Positions 1 to 9,113 of a stretch of DNA of 64,000 nucleotides are shown here, piece by piece. The position numbers and the translations under genes are program-made. Each line of letters opens with the position of its first letter. The first letter of the stretch is position 1. Source of the DNA: an uncultured Erysipelotrichales bacterium (GTDB lineage: Bacteria > Bacillota_I > Bacilli_A > Erysipelotrichales > Coprobacillaceae); assembly GCA_910579135.1 (NCBI GenBank), contig CAJTTM010000001.1:124001-188000 (forward strand), in the 5' to 3' direction. The notes below the pieces were generated by a model. That model did not search any database. It had not been told where the DNA came from and saw only the letters and a program-made list of their open reading frames with translations.

Positions 1-644
1 TGGCAGGATTAATGAATCTCCCAATTATTTTACCATTATCTCATGATTCTATTGCAGTAGGGGAAGATGGTCCAACACATCAACCAGTTGAACAACTTGC
101 TATGATGCGTTCGATGGTTAATGTTCAAGTTTTAAGACCAGCTGATGCATATGAATTATGTGCATGTTGGAAAATAGCTGTTGAAACTCAAGACAAACCT
201 ACAGCTTTAGTTTTAACAAGACAAGATGTTCCTGTTATTACTAAAGCAAATTATGAAGATGTTTGTAAAGGTGCTTATGTTGTTTCCTATGAAGATAATG
301 AATGTGATGGTATATTAATTGCTTCAGGTAGTGAAGTTTCATTAGCTTTAGAAGCAAAGAAAGAACTTAAGACTCAAGGAAAAGATGTAAGAGTTGTTTC
401 AATGCCATCTATGGAATTATTCGATATTCAAGATGAAGAATATAAAAATAAGATTTTACCAAAATCAATTAGAAAACGTTTAGGAATTGAAATGGCTACT
501 GATTTTGGATGGCATAAATATGTTGGATTAGATGGTAAAGTGTTATCAGTTAATCAATTTGGTGCTAGTGCTCCAGCAAATATTATTATTAAAGAATATG
601 GATTTACTAAAGAAAATGTAGTAAAATTGTATTTGAGTTTATAA
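1..644 (+). CDS. tkt: Transketolase, C-terminal part (5' truncated by window edge)
   Basis: This is the last ~213 codons of transketolase, the thiamine-diphosphate enzyme that moves two-carbon ketol units in the non-oxidative pentose phosphate pathway. The frame is open from base 3, so the gene starts outside the window and the ATG at 12 is internal. The segment DSIAVGEDGPTHQP is the conserved pyrimidine-domain motif of transketolases. It is followed by the C-terminal domain, with SGSEVSLALEA and the typical late FGASAP motif. A strong hairpin terminator follows directly. The family call is secure; the N-terminal cofactor-binding half cannot be checked here. Confidence 0.95.
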   Translation, partial: AGLMNLPIILPLSHDSIAVGEDGPTHQPVEQLAMMRSMVNVQVLRPADAYELCACWKIAVETQDKPTALVLTRQDVPVITKANYEDVCKGAYVVSYEDNECDGILIASGSEVSLALEAKKELKTQGKDVRVVSMPSMELFDIQDEEYKNKILPKSIRKRLGIEMATDFGWHKYVGLDGKVLSVNQFGASAPANIIIKEYGFTKENVVKLYLSL

Positions 645-669
645 AAAGTCAACATTGTTGACTTTTTTT
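644..669 (+). terminator. Rho-independent terminator of tkt
   Basis: A perfect 10-bp stem (AAAAGTCAAC / GTTGACTTTT) with a 3-base loop is followed by a T run. It starts at the last base of the transketolase stop codon. Confidence 0.85.
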
Positions 670-716
670 GATAATCTTTTTATCATATAAAAGCTATAAT
701 ATTTTTGGTGATAAAA

Positions 717-1070
717 ATGATTAAATATAAAATAGTCTATGTTAAAGATGAATATATGGATTTTATAAAAACATATCCAAGAAGTTTAAAAAAATTACTT
801 TTAAATGAAACTTCAATGTTTGATACAAAGCAACTACAAACGTTTTTTTTGAGTACATATGAATATATTAAAGATTTTGAAGATTTGTTTTCTAGAGATG
901 ATTATTCATATTTTCATGGTATACATAAGATAACGAATCAAATTACAGATAATGAAGTAACATTTGAAATTAATATTTATGATATCGAAGTTAATGAAAA
1001 TGAATGTTTTTATGTGATCTTTGATTATTTACGTCAATTTTCTCAAAACTTTTGCTTGATAGAACTATAA
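717..1070 (+). CDS. Hypothetical protein (117 aa)
   Basis: I do not recognise this protein. It is about 117 residues, soluble, and rich in Asp, Glu, Tyr and Phe, with no signal peptide, membrane segment or metal motif that I can see. Start choice is uncertain. TTG (705), GTG (708) and ATG (717) lie in the same frame, with only a weak GGTGAT-like sequence just upstream of the ATG; I prefer the ATG. It sits between the tkt terminator and a yneF-like gene on the same strand. Codon use is like its neighbours, which supports a real gene. Confidence 0.6.
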   Translation: MIKYKIVYVKDEYMDFIKTYPRSLKKLLLNETSMFDTKQLQTFFLSTYEYIKDFEDLFSRDDYSYFHGIHKITNQITDNEVTFEINIYDIEVNENECFYVIFDYLRQFSQNFCLIEL

Positions 1071-1121
1071 TTGTCTGTTATTATATGCTATAATGAAGTA
1101 GTTGAAATGGAGGTTATAACA

Positions 1122-1331
1122 ATGCAATCATGGTTATATGCGATTATTGGCTTGATTATTGGTCTTATTATAGGTTTCTTTGCATCAAGATATTTCTTTA
1201 AACAAAATTTAAAGAAAAATCCACCAATTAATGAAAAAATGATACGTGCAATGTTTATGGAAATGGGTCGTAAACCAAACGAAACACAAATTAGAAGAAT
1301 CATGAAGAGTGTAACAGATCAATACAAATAA
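1122..1331 (+). CDS. yneF: YneF family (UPF0154) small membrane protein
   Basis: A 69-residue protein with one N-terminal transmembrane helix (about residues 4-24, glycine/isoleucine-rich) and a conserved cytoplasmic tail. The tail reads NPPINEKMIRAMFMEMGRKP, which is the hallmark of the UPF0154/YneF family of Firmicutes and Mollicutes. Function is unknown in the family. The start at 1122 is chosen because a GGAGG ribosome site lies 8 bases upstream; longer versions in the frame lack one and have no membrane-protein logic. A short hairpin follows the stop codon. Confidence 0.85.
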   Translation: MQSWLYAIIGLIIGLIIGFFASRYFFKQNLKKNPPINEKMIRAMFMEMGRKPNETQIRRIMKSVTDQYK

Positions 1332-1349
1332 GGGTAAAACCTTATTTTT
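1327..1349 (+). terminator. Small hairpin, weak terminator or attenuator
   Basis: A 7-bp stem (AATAAGG / CCTTATT) with a six-base loop is followed by TTTA. It spans the stop of the yneF-like gene and ends just before the start codon of the phosphatase gene, so it may also shield that start. Confidence 0.45.
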
Positions 1350-1352
1350 ATT

Positions 1353-1982
1353 ATGAATATTTATTTAACAAGACATTCAAAAACTATCTGGAATCTTGAA
1401 AAAAGATTACAAGGTAGAAAAGATTCTCCTTTATGTAAAGAAGGAAAAGAAAATGCTTTAGCATTAAAAAAATATATTTCTGATATTTCTTTTGATTGTG
1501 TGTATTCTAGTCCTATAGAAAGAGCTTATCATACTGCTAAATTAATTACAAATGATAAAATAATTAAAGATGATAGATTGATGGAAATGGATTTTGGTGA
1601 TTTTGAAGGTATGAAGATTGCCGATATATTAAATATGAATTTTGAATTATATGATAATATGTGGAATCATCCAGAAAAGTTTAATCGTATTCCTCATGGC
1701 GAATCATATGATGAAGTCATGGATAGAGTAATATCCTTTTTTGATGAATTAAAAGAAAAAGAATATCAAAATGTTTTAATTGTGACTCATGGAATGTTAT
1801 TTATCAATATATTAGCTTATATGTTAAAATTAAAAAGAGAAGATTATGTTCAAATTAATCAAAGAGTGGTAGATGGATGTTCTTTAACTTTGTTTAAAGA
1901 ACAATTAGGTCAATATGAAAAAGTATTTATAGGTAAAAATGATTTTTTACCAAATATTTCTAATGAAATCTTTAATAAATAA
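1353..1982 (+). CDS. Histidine phosphatase / phosphoglycerate mutase-like protein
   Basis: A 209-residue member of the histidine phosphatase superfamily (branch 1, cofactor-dependent PGM/PhoE/CobC-like). The N-terminal TRHSKTIWN carries the phospho-accepting His, with RHS in place of the usual RHG. EMDFGDFEG supplies the acidic residue and VTHGM the second catalytic His. These enzymes remove phosphate from small metabolites, but the substrate cannot be told from sequence. No Shine-Dalgarno sequence is visible before the ATG at 1353: the upstream bases are a T-rich hairpin tail. It converges on plsY and shares a bidirectional terminator with it. Confidence 0.85.
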   Translation: MNIYLTRHSKTIWNLEKRLQGRKDSPLCKEGKENALALKKYISDISFDCVYSSPIERAYHTAKLITNDKIIKDDRLMEMDFGDFEGMKIADILNMNFELYDNMWNHPEKFNRIPHGESYDEVMDRVISFFDELKEKEYQNVLIVTHGMLFINILAYMLKLKREDYVQINQRVVDGCSLTLFKEQLGQYEKVFIGKNDFLPNISNEIFNK

Positions 1983-2006
1983 AAAAAGTGGGTGACCACT
2001 TTTTTT
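1982..2006. terminator. Bidirectional terminator between phosphatase gene and plsY
   Basis: The stem AAAAAAGTGG / CCACTTTTTT with a GTGA loop lies between two convergent genes. A runs and T runs on each side let it work in both directions. Confidence 0.8.
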
Positions 2007-2613
2007 ACATCCAAGTTATTTTACTTTCAGTATCATTAAAGATTCTTATAATATTAGTACGATGCTTAAAAATCAATAAGGCTACAATGAGTGCATTTGT
2101 ACATATTCCTATAGTGCTATATCCAATAAATGGTGAGATAAATAGAATGGCAAGTGAAGCAAGAATAGAAGATAAAGATACATATTTAGAAATTTTGAGT
2201 GTTAATAAAAAGACAACAACTGCAATAATTCCAGCATATATATTTGTCATAAAAGCATATCCAATCGCAACTGAAACAGCTTTTCCTCCTCTAAATCCAG
2301 CAAATATAGGGTAACAATGTCCAACTACACAACATAATGCACTTAAATAAATAATATCAGTTGTTATTCCAAAATAATGAGCCAAACATCTTGTAATAAA
2401 AATAGATAAACAACATTTAGATATATCTAATAAAATAACAATTAAACCCACTTTTTTTCCAAGAACCCTACCAGCATTAGTACCACCTAAATTACCAGAA
2501 CCAGATTCCCTCACATCTGTATTATAAAAGAGTTTCCCTACAACTAACGCAAAAGGTACAGAACCATATAGGTAACTCATAATCGCTAATAATATGGTAA
2601 TTACTACATCCAT
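2005..2613 (-). CDS. plsY: Acyl-phosphate:glycerol-3-phosphate acyltransferase PlsY
   Basis: An integral membrane enzyme that transfers an acyl group from acyl-phosphate to glycerol-3-phosphate, the first step of phospholipid synthesis in most Gram-positives. It is about 202 residues with several hydrophobic helices. The family motifs GSGNLGGTNAGR and GHCYPIFAGFRGGKAV are intact. I use the ATG at 2613 rather than 2628 because AGGAG lies 7 bases before it, inside the longer version. It is divergent from parE-parC, the arrangement seen in many Firmicutes. A near-consensus promoter lies upstream. Confidence 0.95.
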   Translation of the reverse strand: MDVVITILLAIMSYLYGSVPFALVVGKLFYNTDVRESGSGNLGGTNAGRVLGKKVGLIVILLDISKCCLSIFITRCLAHYFGITTDIIYLSALCCVVGHCYPIFAGFRGGKAVSVAIGYAFMTNIYAGIIAVVVFLLTLKISKYVSLSSILASLAILFISPFIGYSTIGICTNALIVALLIFKHRTNIIRIFNDTESKITWM

Positions 2614-2633
2614 TACATCACTCCTCATCCTGT

Positions 2634-2661
2634 ATTATACAATAATGAGTCAAACTGTCAA
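2634..2661 (-). promoter_or_regulatory. SigA-type promoter of plsY
   Basis: On the minus strand, TTGACA is followed by a 16-bp spacer and TATAAT, a full match to both consensus boxes. It lies about 20 bp upstream of the plsY start. Confidence 0.7.
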
Positions 2662-2744
2662 TGATTTGATAGTGAAAAATCTAATTTCTAATTTAAAAAT
2701 ATTTATTTAATATATGATTCGAAAAGTTATTTTAAAAAAGTTTA

Positions 2745-2774
2745 TTGATACTCATTTTCATTTTATGGTATAAT
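2745..2774 (+). promoter_or_regulatory. SigA-type promoter of parE-parC
   Basis: TTGATA, 18-bp spacer, TATAAT. The -10 lies about 25 bp before the parE ATG, next to the GAGGAGG ribosome site. Confidence 0.7.
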
Positions 2775-2798
2775 ACTTACTCAGTGAGGAGGTTTATT

Positions 2799-4727
2799 AT
2801 GAAAAAACCAGTTCAATATGATGAGTCAAATATTCAAATTTTAGAAGGTTTAGAAGCGGTTAGAAAAAGACCAGGTATGTATATCGGTTCTACTGATAGT
2901 AGAGGATTACATCATTTGGTGTGGGAGATTGTTGATAATGCTATTGATGAAGCATTAGCTGGTTATGGCGATGAGATTAATGTCACTATTGGTAAAGATA
3001 ATAGTATTATAGTAGAAGATCATGGTCGTGGTATGCCTACAGGAATGCATCAAAGTGGTATTCCTACAACTCAAGTTATTTTAACTATCCTTCATGCTGG
3101 AGGTAAATTTAGTGAAGATGGTGGATATAAAACATCAGGAGGACTTCATGGAGTAGGTTCATCTGTTGTTAATGCTTTATCTAAATGGTTAGTTGTGACC
3201 GTTCATCGTGAAGGTAAGATTTTTACTCAAAGGTTTGATGATGGGGCCAAAAAGATTTCACCATTAAAGGTTATTGGTAAAACAAACAAAACAGGTACAA
3301 CTATTCATTTTTTACCTGATCCAAGTGTTTTTTCAACAACTGAATTTAATTATTATACAATTAGAGAAAGACTTAGAGAAAGTGCGTTTTTACTTAAAGG
3401 TATTAAAATTAATTTACATGATGAAAGAAATGATAAACATGATAGTTTTCAATATGAAAATGGATTAGAAGCTTTCATTGAATATCTTAATTATAATAAA
3501 AACACATTAAATACAACTCTTTCTTTTGATGATACATCACATGATATTGAAGTCGAAATAGCTTTACAGTTTACTGACGGTTATCAAGAGAATCTTATTT
3601 CTTTTGTTAATCTAGTAAGAACACCTGATGGTGGAACACATGAAACAGGTTTTAGAAGTGGATTAACAAAAGTATTTAATGAATATGCTAAAAAATATAA
3701 TTTAATAAAAGCAAAGAGTAAGAGTTTAGAAGGAAATGATGTAAGAGAAGGCTTAACAGCTATTGTTTCTGTAAAGATTCCTGAATCTTTATTACAGTTT
3801 GAAGGACAAACAAAAGCTAAATTAGGTACACCATCAGCTAGAAACATTGTTGAAAGTGTTGTAATTGAAAAAGTCAATTATTTCTTAGAAGAAAATAAGT
3901 CAATAAGTGAAGAACTTATCAAAAAAATGGTTAAAGCTTCTCAAGCTAGAGATGCGGCTAGAAAAGCAAGAGAAGCTGCTAGAAAAGGCAAATCTAATAA
4001 AGTAGAGAAAATATTAAGTGGTAAGTTAGCACCTGCACAATCTAAAGATAGGAAGAAAAAAGAATTATATTTAGTCGAAGGTGATTCTGCTGGGGGTAGT
4101 GCAAAACAAGGTAGAGATCGTAAATATCAAGCTATATTACCTTTAAGAGGTAAAGTTGTTAATACTGAAAAAGCAAAGATGGCAGATATTTTAAAAAATG
4201 AAGAAATTGGTACAATTATCACAACTGTTGGAGCTGGTGTAGGACCAGACTTTAATGCAGATGATTCTCAATATTCAAAAGTTATTATAATGACCGATGC
4301 TGATACTGATGGAGCTCATATTCAAGTATTATTATTAACTTTCTTCTATCGTTATATGAAAGGTTTGATACAACAAGGAAAAGTATATATTGCTTTACCA
4401 CCTTTATATAAGGTTTCAAAAAGAAATGGTAAAAAAGAAATGGTCGAATATGCTTGGGATGATGATGAACTAGCAGAGGCAAAGAAAAAGATTGGTCGAG
4501 GTTATGTGATTCAAAGATATAAAGGTTTAGGAGAAATGAATGCTAGCCAATTATGGGAAACAACAATGAATCCTGAAACAAGAACATTAATACAAGTCAC
4601 TATTGATGATGCAGCTATGGTGGAAAGAAAAGTATCTGTACTCATGGGCGATAAAGTTGAGCCAAGAAGAGAATGGATAGAACAAAATGTTCAATTTTCA
4701 TTGGAAGATTCATTTTATTTAGAATAG
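2799..4727 (+). CDS. parE: DNA topoisomerase IV subunit B (ParE)
   Basis: ATPase subunit of topoisomerase IV, which unlinks daughter chromosomes. It has 642 residues. The GHKL ATP site is seen in EIVDNAIDEA near the N-terminus. The Toprim domain follows, with VEGDSAGGSA and the metal-binding MTDADTDGAH near residues 430-510. The identity as ParE rather than GyrB rests on three points: the plsY neighbour, the partner gene 10 bp downstream, and no recF or gyrA nearby. The start at 2799 follows GAGGAGG at ideal spacing; the earlier in-frame codons would overlap the promoter. Confidence 0.93.
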   Translation: MKKPVQYDESNIQILEGLEAVRKRPGMYIGSTDSRGLHHLVWEIVDNAIDEALAGYGDEINVTIGKDNSIIVEDHGRGMPTGMHQSGIPTTQVILTILHAGGKFSEDGGYKTSGGLHGVGSSVVNALSKWLVVTVHREGKIFTQRFDDGAKKISPLKVIGKTNKTGTTIHFLPDPSVFSTTEFNYYTIRERLRESAFLLKGIKINLHDERNDKHDSFQYENGLEAFIEYLNYNKNTLNTTLSFDDTSHDIEVEIALQFTDGYQENLISFVNLVRTPDGGTHETGFRSGLTKVFNEYAKKYNLIKAKSKSLEGNDVREGLTAIVSVKIPESLLQFEGQTKAKLGTPSARNIVESVVIEKVNYFLEENKSISEELIKKMVKASQARDAARKAREAARKGKSNKVEKILSGKLAPAQSKDRKKKELYLVEGDSAGGSAKQGRDRKYQAILPLRGKVVNTEKAKMADILKNEEIGTIITTVGAGVGPDFNADDSQYSKVIIMTDADTDGAHIQVLLLTFFYRYMKGLIQQGKVYIALPPLYKVSKRNGKKEMVEYAWDDDELAEAKKKIGRGYVIQRYKGLGEMNASQLWETTMNPETRTLIQVTIDDAAMVERKVSVLMGDKVEPRREWIEQNVQFSLEDSFYLE

Positions 4728-4737
4728 GAGGTAAAGT

Positions 4738-7320
4738 GTGAAAGATAAGAAAATAAGAATCTCTCTAGATGAAATTATGGGAGATCGTTTTGGAAAATAT
4801 TCTAAATATATCATTCAAGATAGAGCTTTACCTGATGTACGTGATGGTTTAAAACCAGTACAACGTAGAATTCTATATGCAATGTTTAAAGAAGGAAATA
4901 TATTTTCAAAACCATATAGAAAAAGTGCCAAAACAGTAGGGAATGTTATTGGTAATTATCACCCTCATGGTGATACTTCAGTATATGATGCAATGGTAAG
5001 ATTATCACAAGATTGGAAAATGCGTATTCCTCTTGTTGATATGCAAGGAAATAATGGGTCTATTGATAATGATCCTGCTGCTGCAATGCGTTATACAGAA
5101 GCGAGATTATCTAAAATTGCAGTTGAATTATTAAAAGATATCGATAAAGAAACTGTTCAAATGTCATTGAACTTCGATGATACAGAATATGAACCAACTG
5201 TTTTACCAGCTAAATTTCCTAATTTATTAGTTAATGGAGCAACTGGTATCTCAGCAGGATATGCTACTGATATACCACCTCATAATTTAGAGGAGGTTAT
5301 TGATGCAACGATATTCCGTATTCAGCATCCTCATTGTTCTTTTGAACAATTAACTGATTTTATTAAAGGACCTGATTTTCCTACAGGAGCAATTGTAGAA
5401 GGAAAAGAAGGGATATTAAATGCTTTAAAGACAGGTAAGGGAAAAGTTATTGTTAGATCTAAAACAAAAATCGTTGAAGAAAAAACAATGAATAAAATTA
5501 TAGTAAGCGAAATACCTTATGAAGTGAACAAGGCAGAATTAGTTAGAAAATTAGATGAAATACGTTTTTCTAAAAATGTTGATGGTATTATTGAAGTTAG
5601 AGATGAAACTGATAGAAATGGATTAAGTATTGTTATTGATTTAAAGAAAGATGTTAATGTTTCTAATACTTTAAATTATTTTTATAAAAATACTGATTTA
5701 CAAAAAAATTATAATTATAACATGGTTGCTATTAAAGATCGTAAACCTATCTTAATGGGTATTGAAGATATTTTAGATGGTTATATTGGACATCAAATTG
5801 AAGTAGTAACTAAAAGAAGTCTTTTTGATTTAAATAAAGCAAATCAAAGAAAACATATTGTTGATGGTTTAATAAAGGCCGTATCTATTTTAGATGAAGT
5901 TGTTAAAACAATAAGACATTCCAAAGATAAACAAGATGCTAAAATTAATCTTGAGACAAAATATGGATTTAGTGAAAAACAAGCAGAAGCTATTGTAATG
6001 CTACAATTATATCGTTTAACAAACACTGATATAGTTGCTTTAGAGCAAGAAAGAAATGAACTTGATGAAATAATTCAAAGATTAGAAAGTATTTTAAATA
6101 ATGAAAAGATTTTAAGAAAAGTTATTATTAATGAATTAAAACAAATCAAAAAAGATTATCCAACTCCACGTTTGACTCAAATACAAGATGATATTTTAGA
6201 TATTTCTATTAATGAAGAAGAAATGATCTTACCTGAAGATGTTTATGTTACAATTACTAGAGATGGATATATTAAACGTGTTTCACAACGTTCATATAAT
6301 GCAAGTGAATTTAGGCAATTTGGTAAAAAAGATGATGACATGCTTTTAGATGTTCATTTTGCAAATACATTAGATAAATTATTAGTATTTACTAATAAAG
6401 GAAACTATATGTTTATTCCAGTACATAAATTAGAAGAATTTAAATGGAAAGATCTAGGCAAGCATATTAGTTATTTAATTAAAGTTACTAATGAAGAAAA
6501 GATTATTGGATCTATTTTGGTTAAAACATTTAAAAAGCCATTATACATTGTATTAGCTACTAAACTTGGACAAGTAAAAAGAGTATCTTTAAATGATTTT
6601 GAAGTCGTTAGATATACAAAACCAATTAGATGTATGAATCTTAAAGATGATGATGAATTAGTTGATATTTCATTAACCGATGGTAAACAAGCTATTATGT
6701 TAACCACTCAAAATGGATATGTAACATTATATGATGAAAATGAAGTTTCTATTATTGGTATAAAAGCAAAAGGAGTTAAAGGTATTAGTTGTAAAAATGA
6801 TATACTTGTTTCATTGAACACTTTTAATCCATTAAAAGTTGAAAACTTTGTTTTAATTTCTGAAAATGGTGGTTTAAAAAGAATGCATGTATCAGATATT
6901 CCTACATGTAATCGAGCTACAAAGGGAACTTTGATATATAAATCACCAAAGAAAAAAGATATTCTTACATTTGATTCTTATATATGTTCAATTAATACCA
7001 TATTTAAGATATTTAATGAAGACTATGAAGATAGAGATTATTTAGTGAAAGATTATGGATATTCATCATTGGACTCAAAACCAAGCCAATTAAAAGAGTT
7101 TAATGGTGTGGTTAAACATATTTATACTGATATGACTTTCTCTACTGATATGTATTCTATAAAAGAAGAAAAGAGTCAGGAAGTAATTGAAAAAAATAAA
7201 GTTTTAAATAATGATGAAACACCAAAAGTTAAAGAAACAACACAAGCTTTTCATCATAAAGAACAAGAAATGAATTTTGAATTACTTTCATTTGATGATT
7301 TATTTGATGATGATTTTTAA
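4738..7320 (+). CDS. parC: DNA topoisomerase IV subunit A (ParC)
   Basis: DNA breakage-reunion subunit of topoisomerase IV. It has 860 residues and starts with GTG after AGGAGG. The winged-helix/tower core carries the catalytic Tyr119 in AAAMRYTEARL. The C-terminal half has divergent beta-propeller blades such as GYIKRVS and GQVKRVS. The quinolone-resistance region reads HPHGDTSVYDAM, so Thr80 and Asp84 sit where Ser and Glu/Asp are common. An acidic and aromatic tail ends the protein, longer than in Bacillus ParC. It is cotranscribed with parE, with a 10-bp gap. Confidence 0.93.
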   Translation: MKDKKIRISLDEIMGDRFGKYSKYIIQDRALPDVRDGLKPVQRRILYAMFKEGNIFSKPYRKSAKTVGNVIGNYHPHGDTSVYDAMVRLSQDWKMRIPLVDMQGNNGSIDNDPAAAMRYTEARLSKIAVELLKDIDKETVQMSLNFDDTEYEPTVLPAKFPNLLVNGATGISAGYATDIPPHNLEEVIDATIFRIQHPHCSFEQLTDFIKGPDFPTGAIVEGKEGILNALKTGKGKVIVRSKTKIVEEKTMNKIIVSEIPYEVNKAELVRKLDEIRFSKNVDGIIEVRDETDRNGLSIVIDLKKDVNVSNTLNYFYKNTDLQKNYNYNMVAIKDRKPILMGIEDILDGYIGHQIEVVTKRSLFDLNKANQRKHIVDGLIKAVSILDEVVKTIRHSKDKQDAKINLETKYGFSEKQAEAIVMLQLYRLTNTDIVALEQERNELDEIIQRLESILNNEKILRKVIINELKQIKKDYPTPRLTQIQDDILDISINEEEMILPEDVYVTITRDGYIKRVSQRSYNASEFRQFGKKDDDMLLDVHFANTLDKLLVFTNKGNYMFIPVHKLEEFKWKDLGKHISYLIKVTNEEKIIGSILVKTFKKPLYIVLATKLGQVKRVSLNDFEVVRYTKPIRCMNLKDDDELVDISLTDGKQAIMLTTQNGYVTLYDENEVSIIGIKAKGVKGISCKNDILVSLNTFNPLKVENFVLISENGGLKRMHVSDIPTCNRATKGTLIYKSPKKKDILTFDSYICSINTIFKIFNEDYEDRDYLVKDYGYSSLDSKPSQLKEFNGVVKHIYTDMTFSTDMYSIKEEKSQEVIEKNKVLNNDETPKVKETTQAFHHKEQEMNFELLSFDDLFDDDF

Positions 7321-7349
7321 ACCAACAATAAAAACTAAGGAGAGAAAAT

Positions 7350-8201
7350 ATGAAAAAGGAATATATTTATTTAAAACATATTTCTAAAAAATTTAATGAG
7401 AGCTATGTTTTAAGGGATGTTAATGCCACATTATATGAAGGAGAAATTTTAGGTTTTTTAGGACCTAGTGGTGCTGGAAAAACAACTACCATAAAAATAT
7501 TAACTGGTCAACTTGAACAAACGAGTGGTGAAGCGAATGTGTTGGGGATTCCTTGTCATAATATTGATGAAAGTATTTATGAACAAATAGGTATTGTTAC
7601 TGACCAAAGTGGAGTTTATGAAAGAATGAGTATCTATGATAACTTAAAATATTTTGCTAAAATTTTAGGTGTTAAGTATTCATATATTGATGAATTATTA
7701 AAAAAAGTAGGATTATATGAACATAAGAAAAAACTTGCAGGAAAATTGTCTAAGGGTCAAAAACAAAGACTAATTCTTGCAAGAGCAATTCTTCATAATC
7801 CAAAGGTGTTATTTTTAGATGAGCCTACGAGTGGACTTGATCCTACAACAGCATTAGAAATTCATAAGTTACTATTAGAATTAAAAGAAAATGGTATGTC
7901 TATTTTTTTAACAACGCATAACATGGAAGAGGCAACTAAGTTATGTGACCATGTCGCTTTATTAAATGAAGGAGTTATTGTAGAGTATGGAACTCCTAAA
8001 GATATATGTCTACGTTATAATAAAGAAAGAAAATATAAGATTTTATTAGAAAACAAGGAAGAAATCTTATTAATTCATAACGATAAAAATATTATGATGT
8101 TAAATCAATGGTTGCTAAACAATCAAGTTGTTTCTATCCATTCTTGTGAACCAACATTAGAAACAGTATTTTTAGAAGTTACAGGGAGGGAATTGCAATG
8201 A
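7350..8201 (+). CDS. ABC transporter ATP-binding protein
   Basis: A 283-residue ABC ATPase of the ABC-2 exporter type (CcmA/NatA-like). It shows Walker A GPSGAGKTT, signature LSKGQKQR, Walker B VLFLDEPTSGLDP and the switch histidine in TTHNMEEA. The ~80-residue C-terminal extension is typical of drug, lipid or Na+ exporter ATPases. It overlaps the permease gene by 4 bp, so the two are translationally coupled. The substrate is not predictable. The start follows an AAGGAGAG ribosome site. Confidence 0.93.
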   Translation: MKKEYIYLKHISKKFNESYVLRDVNATLYEGEILGFLGPSGAGKTTTIKILTGQLEQTSGEANVLGIPCHNIDESIYEQIGIVTDQSGVYERMSIYDNLKYFAKILGVKYSYIDELLKKVGLYEHKKKLAGKLSKGQKQRLILARAILHNPKVLFLDEPTSGLDPTTALEIHKLLLELKENGMSIFLTTHNMEEATKLCDHVALLNEGVIVEYGTPKDICLRYNKERKYKILLENKEEILLIHNDKNIMMLNQWLLNNQVVSIHSCEPTLETVFLEVTGRELQ

Positions 8202-8926
8202 GAATTCATTTAAGGAAACTAATGGCGATTATAGAGGTGAAAGGAAAAGCTATTTTTTCTAAGAATTTTATTATTATGCCAATATTTGCATTAGGTTTTA
8301 CTTATCTTATCAAAAAAGTTTATGGATCTATAAATGACATTGATATGAGTGGTTATACTTTATCCTTAGGAGTATTAATGAATGTTTGTATGACAGGAAT
8401 TTATTTGGTTGCAGCCACATTAGCAGAAGAAAAAGAAAAGAATACATTGAGAACCTTAATGACATCATCTGTTAATGGTTTAGAATTTTTTTTAGGGAGT
8501 TTGATACCAATTTTATTATTAATGATGATTGTTAATGTCTTATGTGTATTGATTTCTGGATTTCAAATGACTAATTTTGAAAATTGGTGTATATTTTTAT
8601 TGGTAACAACTTGTGCTAGTATCATTAGTGCAATAATTGGAATGATTTTTGGTATTTTTGCTAAAAATCAAATGTCTGCTGGAACAATGACAACACCAGC
8701 TTTGCTTATTTTCATGATGATACCGATGTTTAAAGCATTAAACGAAATATTATCAAAAATTTCTAATTTTATGTTTACAGGAATTATTATGAATGTTATT
8801 GATAATATTTCAAAGCATTCAACAGCTATTGATATACAAAATATAATAATATTAATTGTAGAGATTGTTTTATCAATTATTCTCTTTTTAATATTATATA
8901 AGAAAAATGGTTATGAAATTGATTAA
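8198..8926 (+). CDS. ABC-2 type transporter permease
   Basis: A 242-residue membrane protein with about six hydrophobic segments, partner of the ATPase just upstream. The segment ATLAEEKEKNTLRTLMTSSV is the conserved cytoplasmic loop of ABC-2 permeases (the EKE.GTL..L..SPV motif). It probably exports a drug, peptide or ion; no cargo gene is adjacent. It ends the parE-parC-exporter direction; sigK converges on it from the other strand. Confidence 0.88.
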   Translation: MRIHLRKLMAIIEVKGKAIFSKNFIIMPIFALGFTYLIKKVYGSINDIDMSGYTLSLGVLMNVCMTGIYLVAATLAEEKEKNTLRTLMTSSVNGLEFFLGSLIPILLLMMIVNVLCVLISGFQMTNFENWCIFLLVTTCASIISAIIGMIFGIFAKNQMSAGTMTTPALLIFMMIPMFKALNEILSKISNFMFTGIIMNVIDNISKHSTAIDIQNIIILIVEIVLSIILFLILYKKNGYEID

Positions 8927-9067
8927 TTTTTTGTAATAATTTGAAAGTAAATTTTGTAGAAATTGTTTTATCTATACTAATACGAAACCAATTTATGAAT
9001 AGGTTAAATTACAAAGGTATTTTTAAAAGGTACAATTTTAGACATGTAGTTACCTTAAACAATAGAA

Positions 9068-9113
9068 AAACTACAATGAAATAGCTTTATTATAAGTTAT
9101 TTCATTGTAGTTT
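9068..9113 (-). terminator. Long perfect inverted repeat overlapping the end of sigK
   Basis: A perfect 16-bp inverted repeat (AAACTACAATGAAATA and its complement, 14-base loop) begins inside the last codons of sigK and extends past its stop. On the minus strand it is followed by a short T run, so it can end sigK transcripts. It may also stop reads from the exporter operon. Confidence 0.65.

Noticed and set aside
1988..2314. Plus-strand open frame inside plsY
   Set aside because: It is antisense to a clear plsY with conserved motifs; it contains the terminator at its start.
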